Shown: one piece after another, positions 21,444 through 35,317 of the stretch
How the letters are laid out: every line of letters starts with the position of its first letter
Numbering within the stretch: the first letter of the stretch is position 1
From: Sternotherus odoratus
Taxonomy: Eukaryota; Chordata; Testudines; Kinosternidae
Length of the DNA: 64,000 bases
NCBI GenBank assembly: GCA_032164245.1
Contig: JAVMKO010000003.1
Location: 45,696,890-45,760,889 of the forward strand
Direction: 5' to 3'
Made by a program: the position numbers and the translations under genes
Notes under the pieces: generated by a model
The model's input: only the letters and a program-made list of their open reading frames with translations
The model's database searches: none
Told to the model about the DNA's origin: nothing

Positions 21444-22471
21444 ACTAGTGAAAATACCCGGCGTTGCTCGGGTCCGTCGGAGGTGGGGAGGGGGCAGAGA
21501 GCTGAGCGAGTGCGGGGTCTGTTGGAGGGAGGAGGGGGCAGAGAGCAAACCTGACACCCCCACCTCACCCCCCCCGACCAAACCCGACACCCCCACCTCA
21601 CTTACCCCTCGACCAACCCTGACTCACATTTTCACCCCCCCAAACCCAACACCCCCATGTCTCCCCCCTACCAACTCCAACACCCCCTGACCAACACCCA
21701 CACCTCACCCCCCGTAGACCAAACCTGACACACCCACCTCACTGTCCCCCCCCAACCAAACCCGACACCCCTACCTACCACCACAAACAAACCCGACACC
21801 CACACCTCACTTACCCCTCGACCAACCCCAACCCCCCTCCTCACCCCTCCAAACAAACCCAACACCCCCACCTTAACCCCCCACCAAACCCAACACCCCC
21901 TGACCAACCCCAACCCCCACACCTCACCCCTCACCCACCCCAACACCTTCCCACCCCCCCAGACCAAACCCAAGACCCCCGGCTCACTTACCCCCCGACC
22001 AAACCCGACACCCCCACCTCACCCCCCGACCAAACCCGACACCCCTACCTCACTTACCCTCTGACCAAACCCAACTCGGGTCCGTCGGAGGTGGGGAGGG
22101 GGCAGAGAGCTGAGCGAGTGCGGGGTCCATTGGAGGGGGCAGGGGGCAGAGAGCTGAGCGAGTGCGTGGTCTGTTGGAGGGGGGAGGGGGCAGAGAGCTG
22201 AGCAAGTGCAGGGTCCGTTGGAGGGGGGTATTATGACATCATAACTATGTCACAGAGAACAGCAGCTGCCCAGCTGATGTGATTGGCCTTTAAATAATTT
22301 CACCCCTGGGGGGCGTCAGAGGTGAGATTTGAAAAAATTTCGACTCTTACCCTAATTAGGACCCCAAGACCTACAACTGTACCAAATTTCAAGTCTCTAG
22401 CTCAAACGGTGTGGAAGGAGTAAGTGAACGTACATACACACATACACTATTTGACTTTTATATATATAGAT
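21444..22471 (+). mobile_element. LINE-like 3' tail with internal minisatellites
   Basis: The left edge is AAAATACCCGGCGTTGCTCG. The right part reads TACCAAATTTCAAGTCTCTA, ACATACACACATACAC and a TATATATATAGAT end, like the 3' tails of several non-LTR families. No coding part is present, so the LINE assignment is inference. The interior holds the arrays described separately. Confidence 0.5.
21466..22230. repeat. G-rich 45-bp and C-rich 35-bp minisatellites
   Basis: A unit of about 45 bp (GGGTCCGTCGGAGGTGGGGA ... GAGCTGAGCGAGTGC) occurs at 21470, partly at 21512, and in three to four tandem copies at 22077-22230. Between them (21545-22075) is a C-rich degenerate array built on ACCAAACCCGACACCCC and CCTCACTTACCCC. 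Confidence 0.8.
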
Positions 22472-23189
22472 ACCAGTGTGGGACAAATGTAATTCTTATC
22501 TCAAGAAAACAAGCCACTTAAAACATTCCTGTTTTTGGAAAAAAACTGATCACGTGCGGAAAAAACCCCAAACAAACAAACAAAAAACACCTGAGGATGT
22601 TCCTTATGCAGGATACCTCAAAAAGGAATGTAGGAATGTGTTATCAGAGCAATAAATCTAGGTGCTAAAGTGAGCTATACCATCTCCTTCCCCCCCCCCC
22701 CCCGCCAGCACACACACACACACACACATTCCCCCCCACCCCCCAAAAGAAAAACCTCTGCTTGTGTCTTGAGACTCCAAGGAAACATGTTAGCTGGAAA
22801 TGTTTTAAATTTTTTGTTTCTTAAATGCTGAAGTGGCAAATACCTTTGTGAAATGCGTACTTGCAAATGTCAGCTCAATGCAAAGCTCCTAATATAATTT
22901 CCTAATATCACTGCTATGTAAAGGATAAAATGTTTTATGTACCAACATTGAATCTCCTGAGTTTGCTAAGCTTATTACTAATGTAAGAAGCCATTTAAGG
23001 ATACAATATTTATATTATTGGGGAATTCATTATTTATTGGCAGTGCTTAAGCAATTTCCTCATCCAAATCAGGAAGACAAGAAGAATCATCTTTCCAAAA
23101 ACTGCTATGTAGAATCAACAACTTCTTTAATAACTATTTAAGCTGAAGACTCTCTTTGAGAATGACTTAATTTTAAAAGACGGTTTTGA
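22472..23189. repeat. Intron DNA with a (C)n/(CA)n microsatellite
   Basis: A poly-C run (22690-22703), a CA repeat (22708-22728) and a second C run (to 22744) are adjacent. The sequence on either side shows no gene. Confidence 0.7.
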
Positions 23190-23193
23190 GAAC

Positions 23194-24047
23194 TGTCATA
23201 AATATAAAGGGAAGGGTAACAACTTTTATGTACACAGTAACATAAAATCCCTCCTGGCCAGAGATACAGAATCATTTTACCTGTAAGGGGTTAAGAAACT
23301 CAAATAACCTGGTTGGCACCTGGCCAAAAGGACCAATAAGGAAAGAAGATGCTTTCAAATCTGGGGAAGCAGAGGTTTTGTTTGTGCTCTTTTTGTTTGT
23401 TCGTTCTCTGTAGAGAGAGAGAGACCAAGCAGGTAAACCATCTTTTAAAAAGATATCTGAAATGAGACATCTAAAATTATAGAAATTGTCTCTAAGTAAA
23501 GGCAAGGAAATAAGTTAGATTATCTTTTGTTTTAACTTCTGAATTTTCCATATGCTAATAGGGAGTTTTATTCCTGCTTTTTGTAACTTTGAAGCTAAGT
23601 CTAGAGGGAAATCCTATGTTTTAAATCTTTTTATTTACCCTATAAAGTTACCTTCTATCCTGATTTTGCAGGTTTGATTCTTTTACTTTTTAAAAAAATA
23701 AAATTCTTCTTTTAAGAACCAGATTCATTTTCAGTGTCCTAAAAACCAAGGGGTTTGGTCTGTGCTCACTTTGTAACCAATTGGTTGAGAATAATATATC
23801 TCAAGCCTCCCCAGGAAAGGGGGTGAAGTGGTTTGGGGGAATATTTTGGGGAAACAAGGACTCCAAGAGGCCCTTTTTCCTGGATTTTTGGTCGAAATAA
23901 CTTGATTGTGGCAGCAATGCTGTCCAAGGACAGGATTGTGCCTTGGGGACGTTTTAACCTAAGCTGGTAGAAATAAGTTTAGGGGGTCTTTCATGCAGGT
24001 CCCCATGTCTGTATCCCAGAGTTCAGAGTGGAGAGGAAAACCTGACA
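23194..24047 (+). repeat. Solo LTR of an endogenous retrovirus
   Basis: It begins TGTCATAAATATAAAGGG and ends CCTGACA, flanked by GAAC on both sides (23190-23193 and 24048-24051). The 854-bp length, TG...CA ends and a 4-bp duplication fit a gammaretrovirus-like LTR left after LTR-LTR recombination. An AAAATAAAA stretch near 23694 is a candidate polyadenylation signal. No gag, pol or env sequence is adjacent. Confidence 0.85.
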
Positions 24048-24051
24048 GAAC

Positions 24052-24569
24052 TAAAAAACTTTCTATAAAGAACAAGAGTGTTTAGTCTTTTGGAAAACAG
24101 AATTTCATTTCCTATTGAAGTCTAGTAAAACTAAAGAAATATCTCAGAAATGTATTGAATAAAAAGGAGTTAAAACTCTAACTTTAAAGGTGTTCTGAGA
24201 ATCTTCTGCCACAAAGACAAAGGAAATGTAACCATCAAGAAAGAATTAAAACTCCAACACATATGTGCATTAACAAACTGCATATTCATAAAATAAAGAG
24301 GCACCTAAAGACAACCCATGTGAAAGGACAGCAACCAACTTGAATTTAAAAAAACTTAAAAGAGGTGTCAGATGTGTGTTCTTGTATCTTCATGGAGCTA
24401 GGAAGGAGAAGAGTATAAATAACTTAAGAGAGCACCCCTCACACATACACTCCCTGCTTCTCTGCTCAACAAACACACAGAACTCATCAGCTTATCCTGC
24501 CCATGCCAGCAAGCAAATTATTCCAGAGAGCAAAGAAAAACAGACGGCTCAGGAAGAAACCAACCTCTC
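24052..24569. other. Intron DNA, nothing recognised
   Basis: AT-rich sequence between the solo LTR and the MITE train. The open frame that starts at 24340 continues into the next MITE and has no protein character. Confidence 0.5.
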
Positions 24570-24572
24570 TAA

Positions 24573-24855
24573 CTTGTCCTCACTAGGAAGGGGGGATCGA
24601 TGGCAGATACACAACTTCAGCTACGTGAATCACGTAGCTGAAGTTTGCGTATCTGCCGCTGATTTACCTCTCGTCCCTACGGCGGCGGCAGTCGGCAGCG
24701 CGCTCCCCTGTCGACTCCAGCTTGCGCCTCCCGGCGAGTTGGAGTTCCGGAGTCAATGGGGGAGCTCCGGGCGATCGATTTACCGCGTCTTAGCGAGACG
24801 CGGTAAATCGATCACCAGAAGATCGATTTCCAGCAGCGCTAGTGAAGACCAGCCC
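24573..24855. mobile_element. Harbinger-type MITE with two internal hairpins
   Basis: It is flanked by TAA (24570-24572 and 24856-24858). The right end reads TAGTGAAGACCAGCCC and the left CTTGTCCTCACTA. Inside is a hairpin of ACTTCAGCTACGTGA against its complement at 24615-24645, and another at 24776-24815 built on TTTACCGCGTCT. The same internal design recurs at 43672 and 54973. Confidence 0.8.
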
Positions 24856-24894
24856 TAAGACTTCAACATGAATTAGTGAGAGGAAGTTAACTAA

Positions 24895-25205
24895 GGCCAT
24901 GTCTATACATACAGCACTGCAGCAATGCAGCTATACCGATCGAGCTGAGGTGCTGTGGTGCGTCTGGTGAAGACGCTCTATGTCAACGGAAGAGAGCTCT
25001 CCCTTCAGCATAATCAAACCACCTCTGCGAGTGGCAGAAGCTATGTTGCGTATGTCGGTGTAACTTATGTTACTTGGGGGGGAGCGGGTCTGATGTGCCT
25101 TCGCTGCTGCTACCACTACTACTGTGCTAGCTCAGTGAGAGCTAGTGTGAGTATGTGTACGCAAACAGGGGAATCACATCCCTAGCTCATAGTATAGACA
25201 TAGCC
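24895..25205. mobile_element. Harbinger-type MITE
   Basis: Ends are GGCCATGTCTATACAT and GTATAGACATAGCC with TAA flanks (24892-24894, 25206-25208). The right TAA is shared with the next MITE. Confidence 0.88.
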
Positions 25206-25208
25206 TAA

Positions 25209-25265
25209 GACCTTGGTTACACTGGCACTTTATAGCGCTATAATCCTGTAAGTGTAACCAAAGCC
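25209..25265. mobile_element. 57-bp minimal MITE
   Basis: It consists of little more than two inverted ends, GACCTTGGTTACACTGGC and GTAAGTGTAACCAAAGCC, around TTTATAGCGCTATAA, with TAA on both sides. The ends match those of the 661-bp MITE at 29295 in opposite orientation, so this is an extreme internal-deletion form. Confidence 0.85.
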
Positions 25266-25276
25266 TAAAAGACTGA

Positions 25277-26019
25277 GGGCATGGCTACACTTGCAGATGT
25301 AGAGCATTTTGAGTTAAACCAGCCGTCGGAGAGCACAGTAGGGAAAGCGCTGCAGTCTGTCCACGCTGACAGCTACAAGCGCACTGGCATGGCCACATTT
25401 GCAGCACTTGAAGCGGCATTGGGAGTGGTGCATTATGGGCAGCTCTCTCAGCATTCAAGTGGCTGCAACGTGCTTTTCAAATGCGGTGGGTGGGGTGGAA
25501 TGTGACAGGGAGTGTGTTATGTGTATGTGGGGGGAGAGAGTGGGTTTGTGGGGTGCTGAGAGTGTGTCAGCGTGTCTTGCAAGTTCAGGCTCCCCTTTAC
25601 CCCCCTCCCCACCCCCACTCACTCAAAGCAAGCAACATTCCTAAGTAACATTTGCTTTTCTCGGAGCAGACAAGCACACCGAATGTCAGAAACAGAGCTT
25701 TGAAAGGGCACATCTGCATTCCTACAGCCAGTTCTAAGCAATGACAAGAGTGGCCACTTGACTTAAGGGGATTATGGGATGTTTCCAGAGGTCAGTCAGA
25801 GCGCAGTAACGCAACACCTCATTCACACTGATGCTGGGGTGTCTCAGCTAAGACGCATCAGATGTTATTCATCTTGCCGAGGTGAAGTACCAGGAGCGCT
25901 CTGGCTGTGGAGTCAGAGTGCTCTACGTGCCTTGCCAGTGTGAACGGGGAGTGAGGTCGAGCACTCTGGGCGGCTTTATTATGGCTTTATTATTATAACT
26001 TGCAAATGTAGCCAAGGCC
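25277..26019. mobile_element. MITE derived from the 3.8-kb Harbinger element
   Basis: The left end GGGCATGGCTACACTTGCAG and about 200 bp after it match the start of the elements at 29981 and 45696. The right end GCAAATGTAGCCAAGGCC and the part before it match their 3' ends. The transposase and Myb-like genes are absent, so this is an internal-deletion derivative. The flanking 3-mers (TGA, TGG) have decayed. Confidence 0.85.
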
Positions 26020-28418
<2,399 letters not shown>

Positions 28419-28544
28419 GAATTAATCACAGCCTGGTACATAGGATTTTTAGTACTCATCTTTTCCTCTTTCCTTGTCTATCTGGTGGAAAAAGATGCAA
28501 ATACCCAGTTTTCCACGTATGCAGATGCTCTCTGGTGGGGCACA
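28419..28544 (+). CDS. KCNQ5: KCNQ5 exon 5: S5 and pore turret
   Basis: The exon is 126 nt (42 whole codons) between TTTTACCTAG and GTAAGT, the conserved size. It encodes [20 protein letters not shown] (S5), the extracellular turret [18 protein letters not shown] and the start of the pore helix, WWGT. S5 helps line the pore, and the turret is exposed outside the cell. The turret reads NTQF where I remember NKEF in mammalian KCNQ5, so two charged residues appear replaced by Thr and Gln. This comparison is from memory. No stop or frame disruption is present. Confidence 0.96.
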
Positions 28545-29291
28545 GTAAGTATAGAATGATAATTTGAACTATTTAGCTAATACTGTAGAAATTTTGTATT
28601 ACACGAATGCACGCATTAAAAGATATAAATTTATAGTGGTCTGAGTAACCCAGTGCTTGTGTCTTGAATAGGCATATACATCTGGGAAAAATTAGTATGA
28701 ATCCTACCCTTCCATCCTAATTTGGTAGCATTTTTACACCCACTTTACACAGATGTAAAGCCCCAATTCAGCAAGATCTTTAAGCGCATGCTTCACTTCA
28801 AACTTCGGTGCAGCTGCATTGTTGAAGTTCATGGGACTTGAGAACATGCTTGCGTGCTTCCCTGAAAGGGATAGGATTATTCACATGCTTAAGAGTAATC
28901 AAGTGCTTAAGGGCTTTGCCAAACCTGGGGTTAAGTAATTCTACCTGAAATAAGAAAATGGAGAATCAGTTCTAGATGTTTAATGTTTATTCAAATTTCT
29001 GCTTTTTGATCTTGAAATCTGGTTAAAAATCTCAGCAGGACAAACTTTCTTACAAGAGTTTGAGTTTTCCTGTTTTCAGTGGGAATAGAAATAGTAAAAT
29101 AGTGAGAGAGATCCTTGGTGCATGCTCAACTGCACTGTGCTGCTCAGACAACTGGAAGGCTGCCCTAACAGGGAAGCTGCTTATTCACCTCCTGTAGGTG
29201 TATCTCCTGCCCCCAAGAGCACAGTAGAACACTGGCACAGTTGAACATCTTGTGCTCCAGCAGTCAATTGTGCCATTAGTGTTAGCATCAC
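28545..29291 (+). other. KCNQ5: KCNQ5 intron 5, start
   Basis: Start of an 11.75-kb intron. About 28745-28930 carries an old dispersed repeat with GCTTAAGNNNN-type phrases (CACATGCTTAAGAGTAATCA). Nothing else was recognised before the MITE at 29295. Confidence 0.6.
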
Positions 29292-29294
29292 TTA

Positions 29295-29955
29295 GGCTTT
29301 GGTTACACTTACAGGATTATAGCGCTTTTGGTTATAGCTCTACCCATATACAGCAATAGGTATAGCGCTGTAGCATGGATGGCGTGGCCACATTTACGGC
29401 ACTTGCCATGGCACAGGGAGTGGTGCATTATGGGCAGCTATCCCAGCATTCAGCGGGGTGCAACGTGCTTTTCAAACGAGGGGGATGAGGAGGAACGTGT
29501 AGTATGTATGCAGAGAGAGAGCGAGGGGATTTCTCCGGTTGACAGTCTTTGTCAGTAGTTTCCTTTGAAATCAGAGCCTGCTTTATAAGTTTTGCACCAC
29601 ACAGCTCCCATTTGTAAACATTTGCAGTGCTTATCTGCTGAGTTAAGAGAGAAACTCTGAAAAGGTACTTCCGCATTCCTCCTGCCGAGAACAAAACAAC
29701 ACAGAGACGTCAATTGCCTTAAATGGCTCGGAGGCGTGCCAGAGATCACTTATAGCATAATGACTGTTTACACTTGCCCTAACACGCTACAGGGAATACA
29801 CAACAGCCCTTATTCCCCGTGTGGAGGTGGTTTACCACGAGCGCTATAAACTTGGACTTATAGTGCAATATGTGCCTTGCCAGTGTGTTTGGGTACAGAG
29901 TTATAGCGCTCCTGGAGGCTTTATAGTGCTATAAAGTGCCAGTGTAACCAAGGCC
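29295..29955. mobile_element. Harbinger-type MITE, 661 bp
   Basis: TTA flanks on both sides (29292-29294 and 29956-29958), with ends GGCTTTGGTTACACTTAC and CAGTGTAACCAAGGCC. The interior includes GGCGTGGCCACATTTACGGC and CATTATGGGCAGCTATCCCA, shared with the Harbinger elements at 29981 and 45696. It ends only 25 bp before the Harbinger at 29981. Confidence 0.9.
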
Positions 29956-30311
29956 TTAGAGCATTGCTTAGGCTGACTAAGGGCATGGCTACACTTGCCG
30001 TTGCAGAGCGCTGTGAGTTAAACCAGAGAGCGCAGTAGGGAAAGAGCTGTAGTGTGTTCAGATTGTCAGCTGCAAGTGCAGTGGCGTGGCCCCATTTATG
30101 GCACTTGCAATGGCATTGGGAGCAGCGCTTTAGGGGCAGCTAACCCGCAGAGCACCTCTTCCCATTCTGGTGCTGTGGCTTCTGGGAAGGGAACGGAGGT
30201 GCATTCTGGGTCCTGTTCACATCCCAGCAGTCCGTGTCCTTCTGTCCACATTTGGCGCCATCTTTCAACAGTTTTTGTACTGCATGCTCTGTCTGCCCTC
30301 GATCTGGGGAA

Positions 30312-31541
30312 ATGGATCCTGAAGTCTTGAGGAATATGCTGAGTCTCACCAGCACATCACATTTGGCAGTCAAATTACTCCTTAAGCTACAAACTGACAG
30401 TGAGGAGTCTGACGATCACGTCGACTCACATAAACACATATGACACAAGATTGCTTGAGGCATTTACAGACATGCTCTCCACCGCGGAACGCCACTTTTG
30501 GTCTCAGGAAACAAGCACTGAGTGATGGGATCACATCGTCATGCAAGTTTGGGATGACGAGCAGTGGCTGCAGAACTTGTGGATGAGAAAAGCCACTTTC
30601 ATGTGACTCTATGATGAGCTCATCCCCACCCTGTGGTGCAAGGACAAGAGATTGAGAGTTGCCCTGACTGTGGAGAAGTGGGTGGCTATTGCAGTCTGGA
30701 AGCTGGCAACTCCAGACAGCTACTGATCGCTAACCGGTTTGGAGTGGGAAAGTTGACAGTTGGACTCATGTTGATGCAAGTGTGCAGAGCCATTAATCGC
30801 ATCCTGCTCAGAAGAACCGTGAATCTGGGTAATGTGCATAACATTGTGGCTGGTTTTGCACAAATGGTTTTCCCTAACTGCGGAGGGGCATTAGATGGGC
30901 GCATATTCCAAATCTGGCACCGGCCCACCTAGCCTCCGAGTACATTAATCAGAAGGGGTATTTCTCTATGGTTCTCCAGGCACTTGTGGATCACTGTGGG
31001 CATTTCATTGACATTAATGCAGGCTGGCTCGGAAAGGTACATGACACACGCATCTTTCAAAACACTGGCCTGTTCAGGATGCTGTAAGACAGGACTTTTT
31101 TCCCAGACCAGATCACCATAGGGGAAGTCGAAATGCCCATTGCAATCCTTGGAGACCACGCTTACCCTTTAATGCCGTGGATTATGAAACTCTACACAGA
31201 GAGCCTTGACAGCAGCAAGGAGTAGTTCGACAACGCCGGTGCAGAATGACTGTGGAGTGTGCTTTTGGCGCTCTCTCTATGGGAAGCTGGGCTTGGTCAA
31301 TGACAGCATCCCTGTAGTTATATCCGTGTGCGGTACCCTCCATAATACTTGTGAAGGGTGAAAGCTTCATTCAGGAATGGAACTCTGAGGTTCAACACCT
31401 GGAGGCTGAATTTGAACCGCCAGAGAGCAGGGCTATTAGAGGGGCCCAGCATTGGGGTGTGGGGATTAGGTATGCCTTGAGGGAACAATTTGAGATTGAA
31501 AGCCATCAGTAATGGTTTTTGCCCTGCATGGAAGTGCAAAG
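30312..31541 (+). pseudogene. Harbinger transposase (HARBI1-like) pseudogene
   Basis: From an ATG at 30312 the sequence follows a HARBI1-type nuclease, though in several frames. Recognisable pieces are VCRAINRILLRRTVNLGNVH, the first Asp of the DDE triad in GGALDG (30894-30896), the second in GWLGKVHDT (31043-31045) and the Glu in TVECAFGAL (31255-31257). Stops and frame changes interrupt it, for instance a TGA near 30522, a frame change near 30700 and a TAA near 31085, so no functional enzyme is possible. The family cuts and joins element DNA with help from the Myb-like partner. A better-preserved copy of the central domain is at 46393-46845. Confidence 0.88.
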
Positions 31542-31764
31542 CAGTGGCTTCAATGTTTGTAGGAATCTGTGTTTGCTACACTGACTTGCCGTGCCTGTTG
31601 CTTTATTGGGCTATGGTATCTTTTGCTTAATGCAACAATAAAGAATGTTTTCAAAGCCAAAAAAATCATTTATTGAAAAGAAAATGCATGTATTGAAAAG
31701 AAACTGCTTGGGAAACAGAAAGGGGAAGAGGGTGGGGTGGGGAACGTTTCAATCACAGATTTGC

Positions 31765-33449
31765 CTATGTCCTGTTCTCATACTCAGCCTTCCTGTCTGG
31801 AGTGCTGTGCAATGAGTGTTGCACCTCAGGCTGGCTAAAATGCATGGAGCAGGGGTTGAGTGCAGTGGGTGAGGGTTGTAGTTTGCAGGGCTGGGTGGTG
31901 AAGTTACAGGTGTTGGAGGCAGCTGGTGGTAATAAGAACCTGGATGTTGGGGAAAGTGGGTTGGAGGTTACATGGGGCACAAGGGAAAGAGTTTTGTGAC
32001 AAGGGCTGCAAGGGGGGAGGGCATGGAAGCTACAAGAACCTGTATCGAGTCTTGATGCTCCATAATGTTTAGCAGCCACTCCATGCTTTGGTGCCGGCAA
32101 TACACATTCTGCTGGCGGACTCTCCTTTCACTCTCCTGCCACTCCTGCACTTTTTGATTTTCATGAAGGGACTCCTGCATTACTTCATGCAGCATGTCCT
32201 CTTTGCTTCTACGTGGCTTCTTCCTAATTCTTTGGAGTCTTTCGGCCGGTGATAACAAAGACGGCTGAGATCTCAAGGCTGCATCTGTAAAGCCAAAATG
32301 CAATACTTAACAGATGCAGTGTTGTTCAAACCAGACAGAGCAATGATTCCCCCCTCCTTAAAGATAACCACAGTCTACACATATAGCAGAATTTACCCAT
32401 CCCAAAGTGAGTGCACATAACCCATAGAAGCCCCAAAACAGGGGCAACGGGGACTGATTGTTTCATGGCCATACTGTCCTCATGGGTTCTGTGCCTTGAG
32501 GACAGCTAACAGCTGCAGGAAGCTGCTATAGTGAACACTGTCCCCACATTTTCCATGGGAGTTTTTAGTAGAAGATATTGCACTGCTTTGCGTGACCTGG
32601 AAAGCAAGGGAAGGTCTTCTACTACAGTGCGGCTTCCGCCCTGGCCCTTATGCAGCTTGCCTGTGTGCAGCAATGGTCCCTCCACCCCTCATGGCACAGT
32701 GGTGCAGACATGTTAGCCTGACTGGGGCAAGGAGCACAATAACTCTGCCAAGGAACCTGTGCAAGCGCATTGCCCAGTTACTGAATGAGACCTTCAAAGA
32801 GATCACTGAGGCCGATTACCACGATGTGATAGAGCAGATCAACACCCTATTCCACATCCAGCATTCACGCAATCCTAACCCTCCTCACTGCAAGAGGCTG
32901 CACCGAACAACTTCCTTCCCAAAATGAAAGCCGCTTGCCGGGCAACCTCCTCTGATGTTTGTCCTTCCCAAGCACCAGCCGCTGCGACTGACCACCTTCC
33001 TCCTGGCTTGAGAACAGCTCCTGGCTGCATGCATCTAGGGATGCTGGGGTGTCTCCCTCTTCCTCAGGACCCTCGCTCCCGCTTTCCTCCTCCTCCTCCT
33101 GCTTTGTTGAACTGGGCTCTGAAGTGTCCATGGTGGTTCTTGGAGTGGAGGTGGGGCCACCCCGAAGTTTTTAGTCCAGCTTTTTGTAGTAACAGCAGGT
33201 CGCAGAGGAAGCACCGGAGTGGCTGTTTGCCTCACAGGCTTTGCAGTAGGCATTCCGCAGCTCCTTCACTTCAACCCTACACTGCACTGCTTCCCAGTCA
33301 TGGCCCCTTTCCATCATGTCCCTTGATATCTGCCCAAAGGTATTGTAATTCCTATGGCTGGAGCGCAGCTGAGACTGGACAGCTTCCTTCCCCCAAACAC
33401 TGATGAGGTCCAGCACCTTGCCTTTGAATCGCCTGGCACGTGGAGGCAT
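31765..33449 (-). pseudogene. Harbinger Myb/SANT-like DNA-binding gene, decayed
   Basis: On the - strand an ATG at 33449 opens MPPRARRFKGKVLDLISVWG and then the trihelix/Myb-SANT fold: SRDMMERGHDWEAVQCRVEV, LRNAYCKACEAN and a Cys-containing end. Frame changes follow. An acidic Glu/Ser-rich section lies at 33131-32950, and a basic helical section (32303-31968) starts LLSPAERLQRIRKKPRRSKE and contains HENQKVQEWQESERRVRQQN. Between 32850 and 32303 the frame is closed, which may be an intron. By family this protein binds the element ends and brings the transposase into the nucleus. Confidence 0.82.
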
Positions 33450-33807
33450 GGTCACCTGGAAAGATGTGCTGAGAGCACTCCACGCTTTGCTGAGCAAACA
33501 GGAAGGGGATTTTTCAAAATTCCAAGGGAATTTAAAAGGGTCTGACGGTTGGTTGCCTGAGGGCAGGGCAGTAGAGTTCAAAGTGATGACCAGAGTGGCT
33601 AGAACAGGCCACTGCTGGAGGTACACTGCTGGAGGCAGATCAAGCGCATTAATAGACCAGGATGTCCTCATTGAGGTGGATTACCAGGAGTGCTCCAGCT
33701 GTGGAGTCTGGGAGCTTTACGTGCCTTGCCAGTGTGGACGCATCATGAGTTAGGGCGCCTGGGGCTGCTGTAATGTTCTCTAACTTGCAAGTGTAGCCAT
33801 GCCCTAA

Positions 33808-35317
33808 GGGAAGCTTGGGGGGATGAACCAGCCTCTGGCATGCTCCATGATCAGAGGACTAGAAAGGTAACTTCCTTACCTCAGGTGTTATGCTGACAGA
33901 AGCTCAACCAGACTCAAGTCTTTCTTGTACTTCCACTCACAGATTAGTCAAAACCTGAACTTGCTCAGAGAAACAAGGAAAAACAAAATAAACTCCCAGG
34001 TACTTCTGAACCCCAAAAGAATGTGCATTTGGGGCTTTGTTCACTTTCTGGGCAAAAGGTAGGTTTCCCAAACCAGTTTGCTTATTCTTACCTTTCCTCC
34101 CTAAGGGTTGTATTTTCGAATGATCAATGAGTAGAAATGTGAGCTGGGAACATGCAGAACGCAAAGTATCTGTTGGTTGCACAGCAACAGTTATAAAAAT
34201 ACAGAAGTATTTTGACTTATAAGACTTGTTTTAAAATATCAAAGAAAAGTGTCTCATAAAATATTTAATATTTGATCCTATAATCCTAATGCAGGTAAGT
34301 CTCCCACTGGCTTAAAGTTAAAATATTATATCAAATTCTGCTCTCAGATACACCAATGTAAATTGCTCTGGATTTACTGCAATGTAACTGAGAGCAGACT
34401 AGCCTGAAGTCAGTAAGAGTTTTGACTGCTTCACAATTGCAGGATCAGGTTCATAGTTGAACAGTGGGGCTTTGACAAAGTCAGGCCTGGACCCTGTAGT
34501 CAAATCCGCAGATCCAAGCAGATCTAATGGCATGAACAAGAGCGTAGTTTTATAATTTGCTTCTCCCCTTCTTGATATTTTAGAAGGAAAAGCCATGCTA
34601 GGAAGCAATCATTTTATAAAATGGTGGTTTAAAATACTTTGTATACAGTGAAAATGAAAATGACTCATAGGTCAGATAATTTGTGCAAACTGAGAAAACA
34701 GGATTTCTTGCTATCAACAGAAAAACAAATTAAAATCAAAAACCTGAAAACAATTTTTTTACTCTTTAGTTAACCTGAATACATTTAAATTCTTAATATA
34801 TTCAGGTACATAAAATTACTGAAAATCAGTATATCCCACTAATTCATTATTTTTGTTGTTTCCTTCTTAATCATAATAATTGCTATATTATCTGTAAAAC
34901 AGTATGTGGGAAATGTGGTCTTGCTTGTTTTGATTGCCAGAATAACCCACATGCAGATTTTGAAAAGGTCAGATCACATGGCATTCTAGGGGGTGTCAAC
35001 GCTTAGTCTCACTGATTTGTTTATTTGCAACAGTTATTCTAATTTAAATACCAGGTCCCAGAATGGTTCTGTGATGCTCCCATTTTTAAAAAAAGAGGGA
35101 CTAGCCATGAATAATCCTCTGAAGTTCCAACCTTCTAGAAACACTCAGAATGCTTTCTAACCGTACCCAGTATGCTGTAATTAATCGACCCTAGCACACT
35201 CATTCAGTCAAATTATCTAAGGGCCATAAACTGCCATCATTCTATGTGTGATACTCTTATTGAGGTCAATGGGATTTTCCATTGAAATCAAAGGCAGGAT
35301 ATGACCTGTTAGTTTTA
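33808..35317 (+). other. KCNQ5: KCNQ5 intron 5, nothing recognised
   Basis: AT-rich intron, no gene or complete repeat. A weak old repeat (GATTTACTGCAATGTAACTG) lies near 34330-34400. Confidence 0.5.

Larger units (their letters stand above)
29981..33804. mobile_element. PIF/Harbinger transposon, copy 1, two decayed genes
   Basis: The element is 3824 bp with inverted ends GGGCATGGCTACACTTGC and GCAAGTGTAGCCATGCCC and a TAA duplication (29978-29980, 33805-33807). It carries a + strand transposase and a convergent - strand Myb/SANT-like gene, the standard two-gene set of this superfamily. Both genes are broken. It lies in KCNQ5 intron 5. Confidence 0.93.

Noticed and set aside
24340..24858. 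172-codon open frame
   Set aside because: It begins in plain intron DNA and runs through the hairpins of a MITE. No domain, and no splice context fitting KCNQ5.
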